From: Mycolicibacter arupensis
Lineage (GTDB): Bacteria > Actinomycetota > Actinomycetes > Mycobacteriales > Mycobacteriaceae
DNA: 64,000 nt
Direction: 5' to 3'
Assembly: GCF_002086515.1 (NCBI RefSeq)
Contig: NZ_MVHH01000002.1
Coordinates: 62,001 to 126,000, forward strand
The notes under the pieces were generated by a model. It was given only the letters and a program-made list of their open reading frames with translations. It was not told the origin of the DNA and did not search any database. The position numbers were made by a program, and so were the translations under genes. Shown here piece by piece: positions 25,617 through 34,188 of the stretch (positions are counted from its first letter, which is position 1; every line of letters begins with the position of its first letter).

Positions 25617-27056
25617 CTACACCGGCAACAGTGCGTCGATGACCCCGGCCAGCTGCTTGGCCGAGCGGCATTCATGCATGGGTATCACGTCGCTGTAGCG
25701 CGGCACCGCGGAATCGCCACTGCCCCAAAGATGCTGAGGCTCGGGGTTGAGCCAATGCGCATGTCGGCTGGCCGTCACCAGGTGCGAGAGCACATTCACC
25801 CCGGGATCCCGGTAGTTGGTGCGGCCGTCACCGAGAACCAGCAATGCACTGCGTGGCGAGACCACATTCGGAAAGTTCTCGGCGAAGGAGACAAACGCGT
25901 TGCCGTAGTCGGAGTGGCCGTCGCGGGTGTAGACGCCGGACTCCCGGGTGATCCGCTGTATTGCCACAGCCAGGTCGGCTTCCGGACCGAACAGGTGCGT
26001 CACCTCGTCGGTGGTGTCGATGAAGGCGAACACTCGAACCCTCGAAAACTGTTGACGCAGAGCGTGAACCAGAAGCAGCGTGAAGTGACTGAACCCGGCC
26101 ACCGATCCGGATACGTCACACAGCACCACCAGCTCGGGCCTGGCCGGGCGCGGCTTGCGCAGTACCACGTCGATCGGGACCCCGCCGGTCGACATCGACT
26201 TCCGCAACGTCTTGCGCAGGTCGATGGTGCCGGCGCGGGACCGTCGCCTGCGCGCGGCGAGCCGCGTGGCCAGGGTGCGGGCCAGGGGGGCCACCACCCG
26301 GCGCATCTGGCGCAACTGCTCGCCAGACGCCCGGAGAAACTCGACGTTTTCGCTCAGCTGCGGGATGCCATACATCTGAACATGTTCACGCCCCAGCTGT
26401 TCGGCGGTGCGCCGCTTGGTCTCGGCATCGACGAGTTTGCGAAGCTGGGCGATGCGCTGCGCGGCCATCGCCTTGGCGATCTGCTCCTGTGTGGGGCTGG
26501 GCTCATCACCGTAGGGCGCGAGCAGCCCGGCCAGCAGTTTGCCCTCCAGCTCGTCCAGGGCCAGCGCCTTGAGCGCCTGATAGGCCGAGAAGGACGGTCC
26601 CCGGCTTGAGCGGTACTGACCGTAGGTTCCGACGATGGCGGCGATCATCGCCGACAGTCGTGGATCGGTGTCGGCGAGTTCGGGATTGTCGTTCAGCAGG
26701 TCGAGCAGCATCGACCGCATGTCCTCGGCGTTCTCGGGCAGCGGCGCAGATTCCGGATCGGCTTCGTCCCCGTCGATCACCACCGTGCGCCCGCCCAGCG
26801 CGGCGGGGAACCACAGGTCGAACATGGCGTCGTAGGTGTCCCGGTGATCTGGGCGTCGCAGAACCGCGCAGGCCAGGCCCTCCCGCAGTACCTCCCGGTC
26901 GTCCAAACCGATCACGGTCAGCACCCGTCCGGCGTCGACCGTTTCGGAGGGCCCCACCGAGATGCCCTGCCCGCGCAGCGCCTCCACGAATCCCACCAGA
27001 TGCCCGGGGATTCCGTGCGGAGCCAGCGGCTGCTGCGGGCGGGTACGTCGGACCAT
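25617..27056 (-). CDS. VWA-domain (CoxE-like) protein, partner of MoxR ATPase
   Basis: 479 aa. A helical N-terminal half (GIPGHLVGFVEALRGQGISVGPSETVDAGRVL) precedes a von Willebrand A domain with a complete MIDAS start, LVVLCDVSGSVAGFSHFTLLLV (Asp-x-Ser-x-Ser), and later SDYGNAFVSFAEN and SALLVLGDGRTNYRD. Such CoxE/VWA proteins act with MoxR AAA+ ATPases as metallochaperone-like or protein-remodelling pairs. It starts ten bases after the MoxR stop. Equivalent to Rv2425c. No substrate gene such as coxMSL is adjacent. Confidence 0.88.
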   Translation of the reverse strand: MVRRTRPQQPLAPHGIPGHLVGFVEALRGQGISVGPSETVDAGRVLTVIGLDDREVLREGLACAVLRRPDHRDTYDAMFDLWFPAALGGRTVVIDGDEADPESAPLPENAEDMRSMLLDLLNDNPELADTDPRLSAMIAAIVGTYGQYRSSRGPSFSAYQALKALALDELEGKLLAGLLAPYGDEPSPTQEQIAKAMAAQRIAQLRKLVDAETKRRTAEQLGREHVQMYGIPQLSENVEFLRASGEQLRQMRRVVAPLARTLATRLAARRRRSRAGTIDLRKTLRKSMSTGGVPIDVVLRKPRPARPELVVLCDVSGSVAGFSHFTLLLVHALRQQFSRVRVFAFIDTTDEVTHLFGPEADLAVAIQRITRESGVYTRDGHSDYGNAFVSFAENFPNVVSPRSALLVLGDGRTNYRDPGVNVLSHLVTASRHAHWLNPEPQHLWGSGDSAVPRYSDVIPMHECRSAKQLAGVIDALLPV

Positions 27057-27066
27057 CAGATGACCA

Positions 27067-27966
27067 TCAGTTCAGCCGCAGTTCCCCGGATGCCCGCACC
27101 TGGTCGGACTGGTGCTTGAGCACCACCCCCAGCGTTGCCGCGACGGTGGCGTCATCGATGGTGTCCATCCCCAGGGCCAAGATGGTGCGGCCCCAGTCGA
27201 TGGTTTCGGCCACCGAGGGCAGTTTCTTGAGCTGCATGCCGCGCAGTACCCCGATGATGCGCACCAGCTCGGCGGCCAGATGTTCGGGCAGCTCAGGCAC
27301 CCGCGACAGCAGAATGCGGCGTTCCAGATCCGGGTCGGGGAAGTCGATGTGCAGGAACAGGCATCGGCGCTTGAGCGCCTCGGACAGCTCTCGGGTGGCG
27401 TTCGAGGTCAACACGGTGAACGGGGTACGCGTCGCGGTGATGGTGCCCAGTTCCGGAACGGTGACGGCGAAGTCGGAGAGCACCTCAAGGAGCAGGCCCT
27501 CGATTTCGATGTCGGCCTTATCGGTCTCATCGACCAGCAGCACCGTCGGATCGGTACGCCGGATCGCGGTCAGCAACGGCCGCGACAGCAGGAACTCCTC
27601 GGAGAACACGTCCATCTTGGTGGCATCCCAGTCGCCGCCCTGACCGGCGGTGTTGCCGGACTGAATGCGGAGGATCTGCTTGGCGTGATTCCACTCGTAC
27701 AACGCCCGGGCCTCGTCAACGCCTTCGTAGCACTGCAGGCGCACCAGCTCGGCGCCGGTGGCGGCGGCCACCGCGCGGGCCAGTTCGGTCTTGCCGACGC
27801 CCGCGGGGCCCTCCACCAGCAGGGGCTTGCCCAGACGGTCGGCCAGGAACACCGCGGTTGCGGTGGCGGTGTCCGCCAGGTAGCCGGTCTCGGCCAGTCG
27901 GCGGCCCACGTCATCGATGTCGGCGAACAGCGAGGTGTCTGGTGCGGGGGTGGTGGGCTTTTCCAT
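27067..27966 (-). CDS. MoxR-type AAA+ ATPase
   Basis: 299 aa. Walker A LLVEGPAGVGKTELARAVA, Walker B TVLLVDETDKADIEIEGLLLEVL, sensor 1 FTVLTSNATRELSEALKRRCL and sensor 2 region ERRILLSRVPELPEHLA. It is predicted to form a hexamer that remodels a partner together with the adjacent VWA protein. Sixteen bases after proA. Equivalent to Rv2426c. Confidence 0.9.
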   Translation of the reverse strand: MEKPTTPAPDTSLFADIDDVGRRLAETGYLADTATATAVFLADRLGKPLLVEGPAGVGKTELARAVAAATGAELVRLQCYEGVDEARALYEWNHAKQILRIQSGNTAGQGGDWDATKMDVFSEEFLLSRPLLTAIRRTDPTVLLVDETDKADIEIEGLLLEVLSDFAVTVPELGTITATRTPFTVLTSNATRELSEALKRRCLFLHIDFPDPDLERRILLSRVPELPEHLAAELVRIIGVLRGMQLKKLPSVAETIDWGRTILALGMDTIDDATVAATLGVVLKHQSDQVRASGELRLN

Positions 27967-27982
27967 GCGGGCTACGGGCTCC

Positions 27983-29236
27983 TTAGACGGGACGGGTGTG
28001 GCCGTCGCCCCACACGATCCATTTGGTCGACGTCAGCTCCGACAGACCCATCGGTCCGCGGGCGTGCAGTTTCTGGGTGGAAATGCCGATCTCGGCACCG
28101 AAGCCGAACTGCTCACCGTCGGTGAACGCGGTGGAGGCGTTGACCATCACCGCAGCGGAGTCGACCTGTTCGCTGAACCGCTGGGCGGCAGCCATGTTGG
28201 TGGTCACGATGGCCTCGGTGTGACCGGTTCCGTACTCGTTGATGTGGTTGATGGCGTCCTCGAGCCCGTCCACCACCGACAGTGCGATGTCCATCGCCAG
28301 GTATTCGCGGCGCAGATGGTCTTCGGCCGCGGCGTCGTCGGCGTCACCGTGCACGGTAACCCCGGCGGCAGTCAGCGCATCCACCAGCCGCGGGACCGCG
28401 GATGCCGCGATGGCCCGGTCGATCAGCAGGGTTTCGGCGGAGTTGCAGACGCTGGGCCGGCGAGTCTTGGAGTTCAACAGCACCTGTTCGGCGATGTCGA
28501 GATCGGCGGCCTCATGAACGTAGACATGGCAGTTGCCCACCCCGGTTTCGATGGTGGGCACCAAGGCGTCGCGCACCACGGCCTCGATCAATCCGGCCCC
28601 GCCGCGCGGGATCACCACGTCGACCAGACCACGGGCCTGGATCAGGTGGGTAACGGTGGCGCGATCGACCGAGGACAGCAGCTGTACGGCGTCGGCGGGC
28701 AGGTCCTCGGCAACCAACGCCGCGCGCAGCACATCGACCAGGGCCTGGTTGGAGTGGGCCGCGGACGAACTGCCGCGCAGCAGTGCGGCGTTACCGGATT
28801 TGAGGGTCAACCCGAATGCGTCGACGGTGACGTTGGGCCGGCCCTCATAGACCATGCCCACCACGCCGAGCGGCACGCGCTGCTGACGCAGCAGCAACCC
28901 GTTGGGCAGGGTGTAGCCGCGCAGCACCTCACCGACCGGGTCGGGCAGTCCGGCGACCTGGCGCAGACCGGCGGCGATTCCGTCCACCCGGTCCTTCGAC
29001 AGCGCCAGCCGGTCCACCATGGCTTCGGGTGTACCGGCCGCACGGGCTGCGGCGACATCGCGGGCATTGGCGGCCAGGATGTCGTCGGCGTGCGCCAGGA
29101 GCGCGTCGGCCGCGGCGTTCAGCGCGGTGTTCTTGGCCACGGTGGACAACGCCGTCAGGGAGCGCGAAGCAATCCGAGCTCGGCGGGCGGCGTCGTGGAC
29201 CTCTTGTCGCAGGTCGGGCAGGACGGGGACGCTCAT
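27983..29236 (-). CDS. proA: Gamma-glutamyl phosphate reductase
   Basis: 417 aa. Second step of proline synthesis: reduces glutamyl-5-phosphate (made by ProB at 40.4-41.5 kb) to the semialdehyde. Family motifs: [36 protein letters not shown], and [13 protein letters not shown] with the catalytic Cys. It sits between the MscS-type channel (27 bases upstream) and MoxR (16 bases downstream). ProA and ProB are separated by 11 kb, as in M. tuberculosis. Confidence 0.96.
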   Translation of the reverse strand: MSVPVLPDLRQEVHDAARRARIASRSLTALSTVAKNTALNAAADALLAHADDILAANARDVAAARAAGTPEAMVDRLALSKDRVDGIAAGLRQVAGLPDPVGEVLRGYTLPNGLLLRQQRVPLGVVGMVYEGRPNVTVDAFGLTLKSGNAALLRGSSSAAHSNQALVDVLRAALVAEDLPADAVQLLSSVDRATVTHLIQARGLVDVVIPRGGAGLIEAVVRDALVPTIETGVGNCHVYVHEAADLDIAEQVLLNSKTRRPSVCNSAETLLIDRAIAASAVPRLVDALTAAGVTVHGDADDAAAEDHLRREYLAMDIALSVVDGLEDAINHINEYGTGHTEAIVTTNMAAAQRFSEQVDSAAVMVNASTAFTDGEQFGFGAEIGISTQKLHARGPMGLSELTSTKWIVWGDGHTRPV

Positions 29237-29263
29237 CAGGCCAGCGTATCGGCGAACGCCCGA

Positions 29264-30688
29264 TCAGGTAAAACGGCCCCGCGGTGTCGATGGCGACGGG
29301 CCGCTTCGAGCTGGCCCACCGCCGTTGGCGAACGCCTCACGTCGCTGATCGATCATCCGGCCCAGTTCCTGCAGGAGCAATGGCTTGGTCTTCACCAGTT
29401 CTTCGATGTGTTCGCGATCGATCACCACCGCGGTCACTTCTTCCAGCGCGTGGGCGTCGAACTGGCTGGACTGGCGGGTCAGGGTGGTTATCCCGAGGAA
29501 TGCACCCTGCCCCAGCGTGGCACCGGCAAAGTCCGGGTCGGTGCCGGTGACGCGGACGCTGCCGTCAGTCAAGAACGTCATCGCGGTGGGCACTTGATCG
29601 GCGTGCTGCAGGGGTTCGTCGACGCCGTAGCGCACCATCCTGGCGTGCGGCGCCAGCGCCTGCTGGTCGGATTCGGTGAGCCGAAGTGCGGGCGCCACCA
29701 CCGTCCGCAGCGCATCGGCCACTCGTTCGGGGGTGCCGAACTCGTCATCGGCGCCGTCAAGATGCAGTCCCTCTCGCCGGGAGGCGTACCAGAGCCACCG
29801 CAGGAAGGTGGCCTGCGCGGCGCTGTCCTCATCCGGCGAATCGACCTCGATCGCGGTGCGGTACTGCCCTGCCCCCAACGCCGCCGAGTGCGGCGCGGCA
29901 CCGGTGGTTCTCATCGGTAGCGCGGTGGCGACCCGCGACAACAGCGCACACACCCGGTCCGGCGGGTCTTCGACGCCGAAGCTGGTTGTGATGGACACCC
30001 GATGCGCGCCGCTGGAGCGGCTGACGTTGGTGAACGAGGTGCCGGCCAGGACCGAGTTGGGAGTGATCTGCAGCCCGTCCGCGGTGCTGATGTGCACCGC
30101 CCGCCAGTTCACTTCGACGACGCGGCCGCGCGCGGTGGGGGTGGACAACCAGTCACCGATCCGGAAGGGCTGCTCGAAGAGCATGAACAGACCCGAAACG
30201 ATCTGACCGACCGAGTTCTGCAGCATCAGACCGATGACCACCGAGGTCACGCCCAGCGCGGTGAACAGGCCACCGATCCTGGCGCCCCAGACATGAGACA
30301 GCGTCAACGCCAGGCCGACACCGATCAGCAGAAAGCGGGCGACGTCGACGAAGATGGTCGGTATTCGGCCACGCCAGGAGCCTTTCGGCGCGCTCTGGAA
30401 AAAGGTGACATCGAGCACTGACAGCAGCAGCACCAGCAGGACGACGCCGAAGGCGGTGTAGATGATCCGCAGGGTGGGATCCTCACCCCGTACTCCGGCC
30501 ACCTTCGCCAGCAACACCAGCAACGCGCCCAGCGGCAACAGGTAGTTGCGGGCCAGAGCCACCGGCGGTGCCAGAGGACTACCTCTGCGGGCCAGCGCCC
30601 CATGGCCTTCGGTGAGCCAGACCAGGCTCGCGGGGAATCCGACTGCGACCCCGATCGCCCAGTACAGCCACGGCCCGAAGACGTTCAC
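29264..30688 (-). CDS. MscS-type channel with C-terminal cyclic-nucleotide-binding domain
   Basis: 474 aa. N-terminal membrane helices (FGPWLYWAIGVAVGFPASLVWL; YLLPLGALLVLLAKVAGV; IIYTAFGVVLLVLLLSVLD) lead to the MscS pore segment and beta domain: GVTSVVIGLMLQNSVGQIVSGLFMLFEQPFRIGDW and VVEVNWRAVHISTADGLQITPNSVLA. From about residue 350 to the end, HARMVRYGVDEPLQHADQVPTAMTFLTDGSVRVTGTDPDF and TLGQGAFLGITTLTRQSSQFDAHALEEVTAVVIDREHIEEL resemble a cNMP-binding domain. GTG at 30688 overlaps the cyclase TGA (GTGA). Counterpart of Rv2434c. Gating by a cyclic nucleotide is inferred. Confidence 0.88.
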   Translation of the reverse strand: MNVFGPWLYWAIGVAVGFPASLVWLTEGHGALARRGSPLAPPVALARNYLLPLGALLVLLAKVAGVRGEDPTLRIIYTAFGVVLLVLLLSVLDVTFFQSAPKGSWRGRIPTIFVDVARFLLIGVGLALTLSHVWGARIGGLFTALGVTSVVIGLMLQNSVGQIVSGLFMLFEQPFRIGDWLSTPTARGRVVEVNWRAVHISTADGLQITPNSVLAGTSFTNVSRSSGAHRVSITTSFGVEDPPDRVCALLSRVATALPMRTTGAAPHSAALGAGQYRTAIEVDSPDEDSAAQATFLRWLWYASRREGLHLDGADDEFGTPERVADALRTVVAPALRLTESDQQALAPHARMVRYGVDEPLQHADQVPTAMTFLTDGSVRVTGTDPDFAGATLGQGAFLGITTLTRQSSQFDAHALEEVTAVVIDREHIEELVKTKPLLLQELGRMIDQRREAFANGGGPARSGPSPSTPRGRFT

Positions 30689-32838
30689 GGTGCCTCCGTC
30701 AATCTCCAGGCCTGCTCTTGGGCGTCGCCGGTCGTGACGGTACCGACTAAGACGAATTCCTCGGTGTCGCCGAGCATGTCCCGCACCGACTCGGTGACAT
30801 AGATGCCGGATTCCGGTGTTTCCCTGCGCAACTGGTAGGCGAGGTTGACCGCCGAGCCCCACAGGTCGTAGGTGACGCCGGATCGGCCGACCAGACCGCT
30901 GATCACCTCGCCGGTGTTGACGCCGGCCCACAGACTCAGCCGGTAGCCGGATTTGACGGCGAACCGATCGACGATCCGCTGCATCTCGCACGCGAACTCC
31001 ACGATGCGGTGTACGCCGTCGAGCCGCGGCGTGGTCAGGCCACAGCCGGCGAGATAGCCGTTGTACATCGTCCGAATTCGTTCCACTCCCACGGCTTCAG
31101 CGGCCGCGTCGAACTGTCTGACCAGCTCGTCGACGATCGTGACCAGTTCACTCGCGGAGACCTGTGCGGACAGCTGATCGATGCCCTGCAGTTCGGCGTA
31201 GATCACCGTGACGTTGTGATGCTGGTCGGCGATACCCTGCTCGCCGCCGCGGTAGCGCTGGACCAGCGACTCGGGCATCAGCGACAACAGCAGTTCATCG
31301 TTCTGCTTGCGCTGCTGGTCGAGTAGGGCCTGCTTGGTCCGAAGGCTATCGCTCATGTCGTTGAACGCCTTGGTCAGGTCGCCGATCTCGTCGGCGGTCC
31401 TGGGCTGCACCATCGCGCTGTAGTCGCCGGCGCTGATCCGTTGCGCGGCGGCCTGCAGCCGCCGGATGGGCTGCAGAAAGAGCCGGGCTGCCAGCATCGC
31501 CAGCACACAGATGGCGAAGATCACCGCGGTGGTGGCCAGCACGACTCTTCTGCTGAAGGCGGTGACTCCCGCGAAGGCATCGGAGTACTCCCTGGTCGCC
31601 AAGATCGACCACTGCAGGTCCGAGTTCGGCACGGTCAGTGGCGAATACGCGGTCAGCTCCCGCTTGCCCAGGTAGTCATAGCCACTGGTCAGGGTGCCGG
31701 TCTGACCGCGTTGCGCGGCCTGCAATCCCGGTCCACTCACCGGCTGCACCAAGGTGGTGGTCCCCAGCCGTAGCGCCCGCTCCACCGTCGCCGTCGATGT
31801 GCCGGCTTCCACGGCCTCCTTGCGGTATCGCTCTGGATCCTCCAGGAAAAGACGCGAATCGGAGCGCATCAGGTCGTCCGGACCGGCCAGGTACGTCTCG
31901 GTGGTGTGCCCCAGTCCGGCGGCGTCCCAGTCGCGGTCGGCGGTCATGATCCGGGTGATCTTCTCGCTGGGCAGCGCCAGGGCCATCACACCGTCGATGG
32001 CGCCCTTGGTGCCGACGGGTGACACCAGCCAGGCCGTGGGAGTGTCCAGATTGGGTTGATAGGTCTCGTAATCGGTGATCCACACGAAGTTGACGGCATT
32101 GGCCGCCAATGCCTTGCGGTAGGCGTCACGCAGGGTGGACTCGCGGTAGGGCCCGGTGAGCACGTTGGTGCCCAGATCTACCCCCTTGTTGACCGAATAC
32201 ACCACATTTCCCTGGTTATCCAACAGCAGCGCGTCCAGGTATTCATTGAGGTGGACGGTTTGGGAGAAGAGATCGTTGTATTGCGCGTTGGCCGCGGACC
32301 ACGCACTGCCGTCACCGGCGTCGTCGAGGTTCCTGGCGGCCCCGGCCGCGGTGTAGTGGGCTTGCAGGTAGCGCTGCGCGTTCGAGGTGGGCAGCAGCGC
32401 GGCCAGGTCGGCCTGCTCGTCGGTGCGTTCGGCGAGTGCCTTGGTGAAGCGGTCCTGGTAATAACCCACGATGCTGCGCTGTTGTTCGGGTGTGACTGCG
32501 GCAGTGGCGAGTTCGTTGAATCCGGCGGAATACGCCTTGAGCGCACTCGTCGCGGTCACTCCCCCACTGAAGACGACCAGTGAATTGGTCATCTCTTCGA
32601 ACAGGCTGCTGACCGCGCGCCGCTGCGCCTCGCGGGCCACCACCAGTTTGTTGATGCCGGCACGCTGCAATTCTTGTGCGCCGAATTGAAACTCGACGAA
32701 TCCGACGACGGCAACCGACACGATGCTGGTGAGCAGCAGGACAATCATCAGCTTGGTCTTGATGCTGAGCCGCGCCGCCAACCGTCGATACTGGGGCTCG
32801 CTGATTGGTGTGGTTGTTGACGACAGCGCCGGGTCCAC
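30685..32838 (-). CDS. Receptor-type class III nucleotide cyclase homologue with altered catalytic residues
   Basis: 717 aa. TM1 at ~30-48, a large extracytoplasmic sensor (~49-427), TM2 at ~428-452 (VVLATTAVIFAICVLAMLAA), a HAMP domain (FLQPIRRLQAAAQRISAGDY...DEIGDLTKAFNDMSD), a short coiled linker and a cyclase domain (~540-717). In the cyclase domain the two metal-binding Asp are E549 (VIYAELQG) and N593 (TMYNGYL), the transition-state Asn is kept (N665) but its Arg partner is Q669 (VNLAYQL). Activity is therefore doubtful. GTG 32838 follows GGGAG by seven bases. Equivalent to Rv2435c. Confidence 0.88.
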   Translation of the reverse strand: MDPALSSTTTPISEPQYRRLAARLSIKTKLMIVLLLTSIVSVAVVGFVEFQFGAQELQRAGINKLVVAREAQRRAVSSLFEEMTNSLVVFSGGVTATSALKAYSAGFNELATAAVTPEQQRSIVGYYQDRFTKALAERTDEQADLAALLPTSNAQRYLQAHYTAAGAARNLDDAGDGSAWSAANAQYNDLFSQTVHLNEYLDALLLDNQGNVVYSVNKGVDLGTNVLTGPYRESTLRDAYRKALAANAVNFVWITDYETYQPNLDTPTAWLVSPVGTKGAIDGVMALALPSEKITRIMTADRDWDAAGLGHTTETYLAGPDDLMRSDSRLFLEDPERYRKEAVEAGTSTATVERALRLGTTTLVQPVSGPGLQAAQRGQTGTLTSGYDYLGKRELTAYSPLTVPNSDLQWSILATREYSDAFAGVTAFSRRVVLATTAVIFAICVLAMLAARLFLQPIRRLQAAAQRISAGDYSAMVQPRTADEIGDLTKAFNDMSDSLRTKQALLDQQRKQNDELLLSLMPESLVQRYRGGEQGIADQHHNVTVIYAELQGIDQLSAQVSASELVTIVDELVRQFDAAAEAVGVERIRTMYNGYLAGCGLTTPRLDGVHRIVEFACEMQRIVDRFAVKSGYRLSLWAGVNTGEVISGLVGRSGVTYDLWGSAVNLAYQLRRETPESGIYVTESVRDMLGDTEEFVLVGTVTTGDAQEQAWRLTEAP

Positions 32839-32926
32839 TCGGCGACTCCCTTCCCCGGTTGCCGGACGGTTCTCCACCCTAGGGGATGCGCGACATTGAG
32901 CGGTCGCAAATGCCAAGCTGGAGCCC

Positions 32927-33796
32927 GTGGCGGCACAGGTGTGCGTGGTGGGCAGCGTCAACTCCGACGCCGTGTTCGCCGTCGCCGCGCTGCCCCGGCC
33001 CGGCGAGACCGTGGTGGCCTCGGCGCCCAGCACCCATCCGGGCGGAAAGGGCGCCAACCAGGCGGTGGCTGCGGCCCGGGCCGGCGCGCTGGTGGAGTTC
33101 GTCGGTGCGGTCGGTGACGACGGCGCCGGATCGCGACTGCGTCGGCACCTGCAGGACAACGGCGTCGGAACGGCCGGCCTCTCCACGGTGGTCGGCCCCA
33201 GTGGCTCCGCGGTCATCACGGTGGATCCGACCGGGGAGAACACCGTCGTGGTGGCCCCCGGCGCCAATGCTCACCTGAGACTGGATCCGGTCCAGCGTGC
33301 GCTGATCGCCGGCTGCGACGTGTTGCTGATGCAGCTGGAGATTCCGGTTCCGGTGGCGCTGGAGGCCGCCTCCGTTGCCCGCGGCGCCGGTGCGAGGGTC
33401 ATCCTCAACGTCTCGCCGCCCGCCGTGGACTCGGCGGAGCTGGCCGAGCTGCTCGGGCGCACCGACGTGGCGGTGGTCAACGAATCCGAAGCCGCGCACT
33501 TCGACCATCAGGTGCCGCACCTCGTGGTCACTCTCGGCCCGCGCGGAGCGCGCTATCGAGGAGTGGACGGCACCCGCAGCGTGCGGGCACCGGTGGTGCG
33601 GGCCGTCGACAGCACGGGCGCGGGTGATGTCTTCGCCGGTGTTCTGGCCGCCGAGTGGGCAGGGGGCATCGACCATGCGTTGCCGCGTGCCACGGTCGCC
33701 GGGTCGTTGGCAACCCTGGTGGCGGGAGCGGGCAACTGCGCACCGCGCCTCGCGGCGATCAACGCCGCCCTGGCTACCGTCACACCTGAACGGTGA
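32927..33796 (+). CDS. rbsK: PfkB-family carbohydrate kinase, ribokinase type
   Basis: 289 aa. Phosphorylates a sugar such as ribose with ATP. Substrate-site motif GSVNSDAVFAVAALPRPGETV and STHPGGKGANQAVAAARAGA; the anion-hole and catalytic base are in VDSTGAGDVFAGVLAAEWA. GTG at 32927. Divergent from the cyclase gene; its 3' end overlaps the convergent tautomerase gene by 17 bases. Counterpart of Rv2436. No ribose transporter is adjacent, so the sugar is uncertain. Confidence 0.87.
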   Translation: MAAQVCVVGSVNSDAVFAVAALPRPGETVVASAPSTHPGGKGANQAVAAARAGALVEFVGAVGDDGAGSRLRRHLQDNGVGTAGLSTVVGPSGSAVITVDPTGENTVVVAPGANAHLRLDPVQRALIAGCDVLLMQLEIPVPVALEAASVARGAGARVILNVSPPAVDSAELAELLGRTDVAVVNESEAAHFDHQVPHLVVTLGPRGARYRGVDGTRSVRAPVVRAVDSTGAGDVFAGVLAAEWAGGIDHALPRATVAGSLATLVAGAGNCAPRLAAINAALATVTPER

Positions 33797-34175
33797 AGCC
33801 CAGATCGACGTCCGACGCCGCCTGGCCGCCCCGGATGCCCCAATTGTCGCGGTCAGACTCGTGCAGGGTGATCATCACGTGGTCACGTGGAATACCAAGT
33901 TCGGCAAGGTTTTCGACGATTCCGGCGTAGAGCAGTCGCTTGGCCTCCACCGACCGCCCAGAGAAACAGTCGATGGAGACCAGGGTCCGATACTCGGGCT
34001 GGGCGAGCTGAGCGGGTACCACGAAGCGGTGCGGCTCGTGCACCACCAGCCGCACGTTCTTGTCCTTGGCCGGTATCTGGAACGCGGTCACCAGCGCGCC
34101 GTGAACGGCGTCGATGATCGCGACTTCCTCGGCCTGGGAGTAGTGGCGGCGAACCTCGATCAAGACAGTTGGCAT
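33780..34175 (-). CDS. Tautomerase-superfamily protein, 131 aa
   Basis: After Met removal the chain begins with Pro (MPTVLIEVRRHYSQAEEVAI), the catalytic residue of tautomerases. Two beta-alpha-beta units follow; YRTLVSIDCFSGRSVEAKRLLYAGIVENLAELGIPRDHVMITLHESDRDNWGIRGG is typical of the malonate-semialdehyde-decarboxylase/cis-CaaD-like and 'tautomerase_2' groups. ATG 34175 was chosen since the Pro must be N-terminal; longer starts would block it. It starts 13 bases after nadE and is probably co-transcribed. Substrate unknown. Confidence 0.82.
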   Translation of the reverse strand: MPTVLIEVRRHYSQAEEVAIIDAVHGALVTAFQIPAKDKNVRLVVHEPHRFVVPAQLAQPEYRTLVSIDCFSGRSVEAKRLLYAGIVENLAELGIPRDHVMITLHESDRDNWGIRGGQAASDVDLGFTVQV

Positions 34176-34188
34176 GGTTCCCAGCCTC

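Noticed and set aside
27917..29920. 667-residue plus-strand frame opposite proA
   Set aside because: Antisense shadow of proA and the MscS gene; no recognisable domain.
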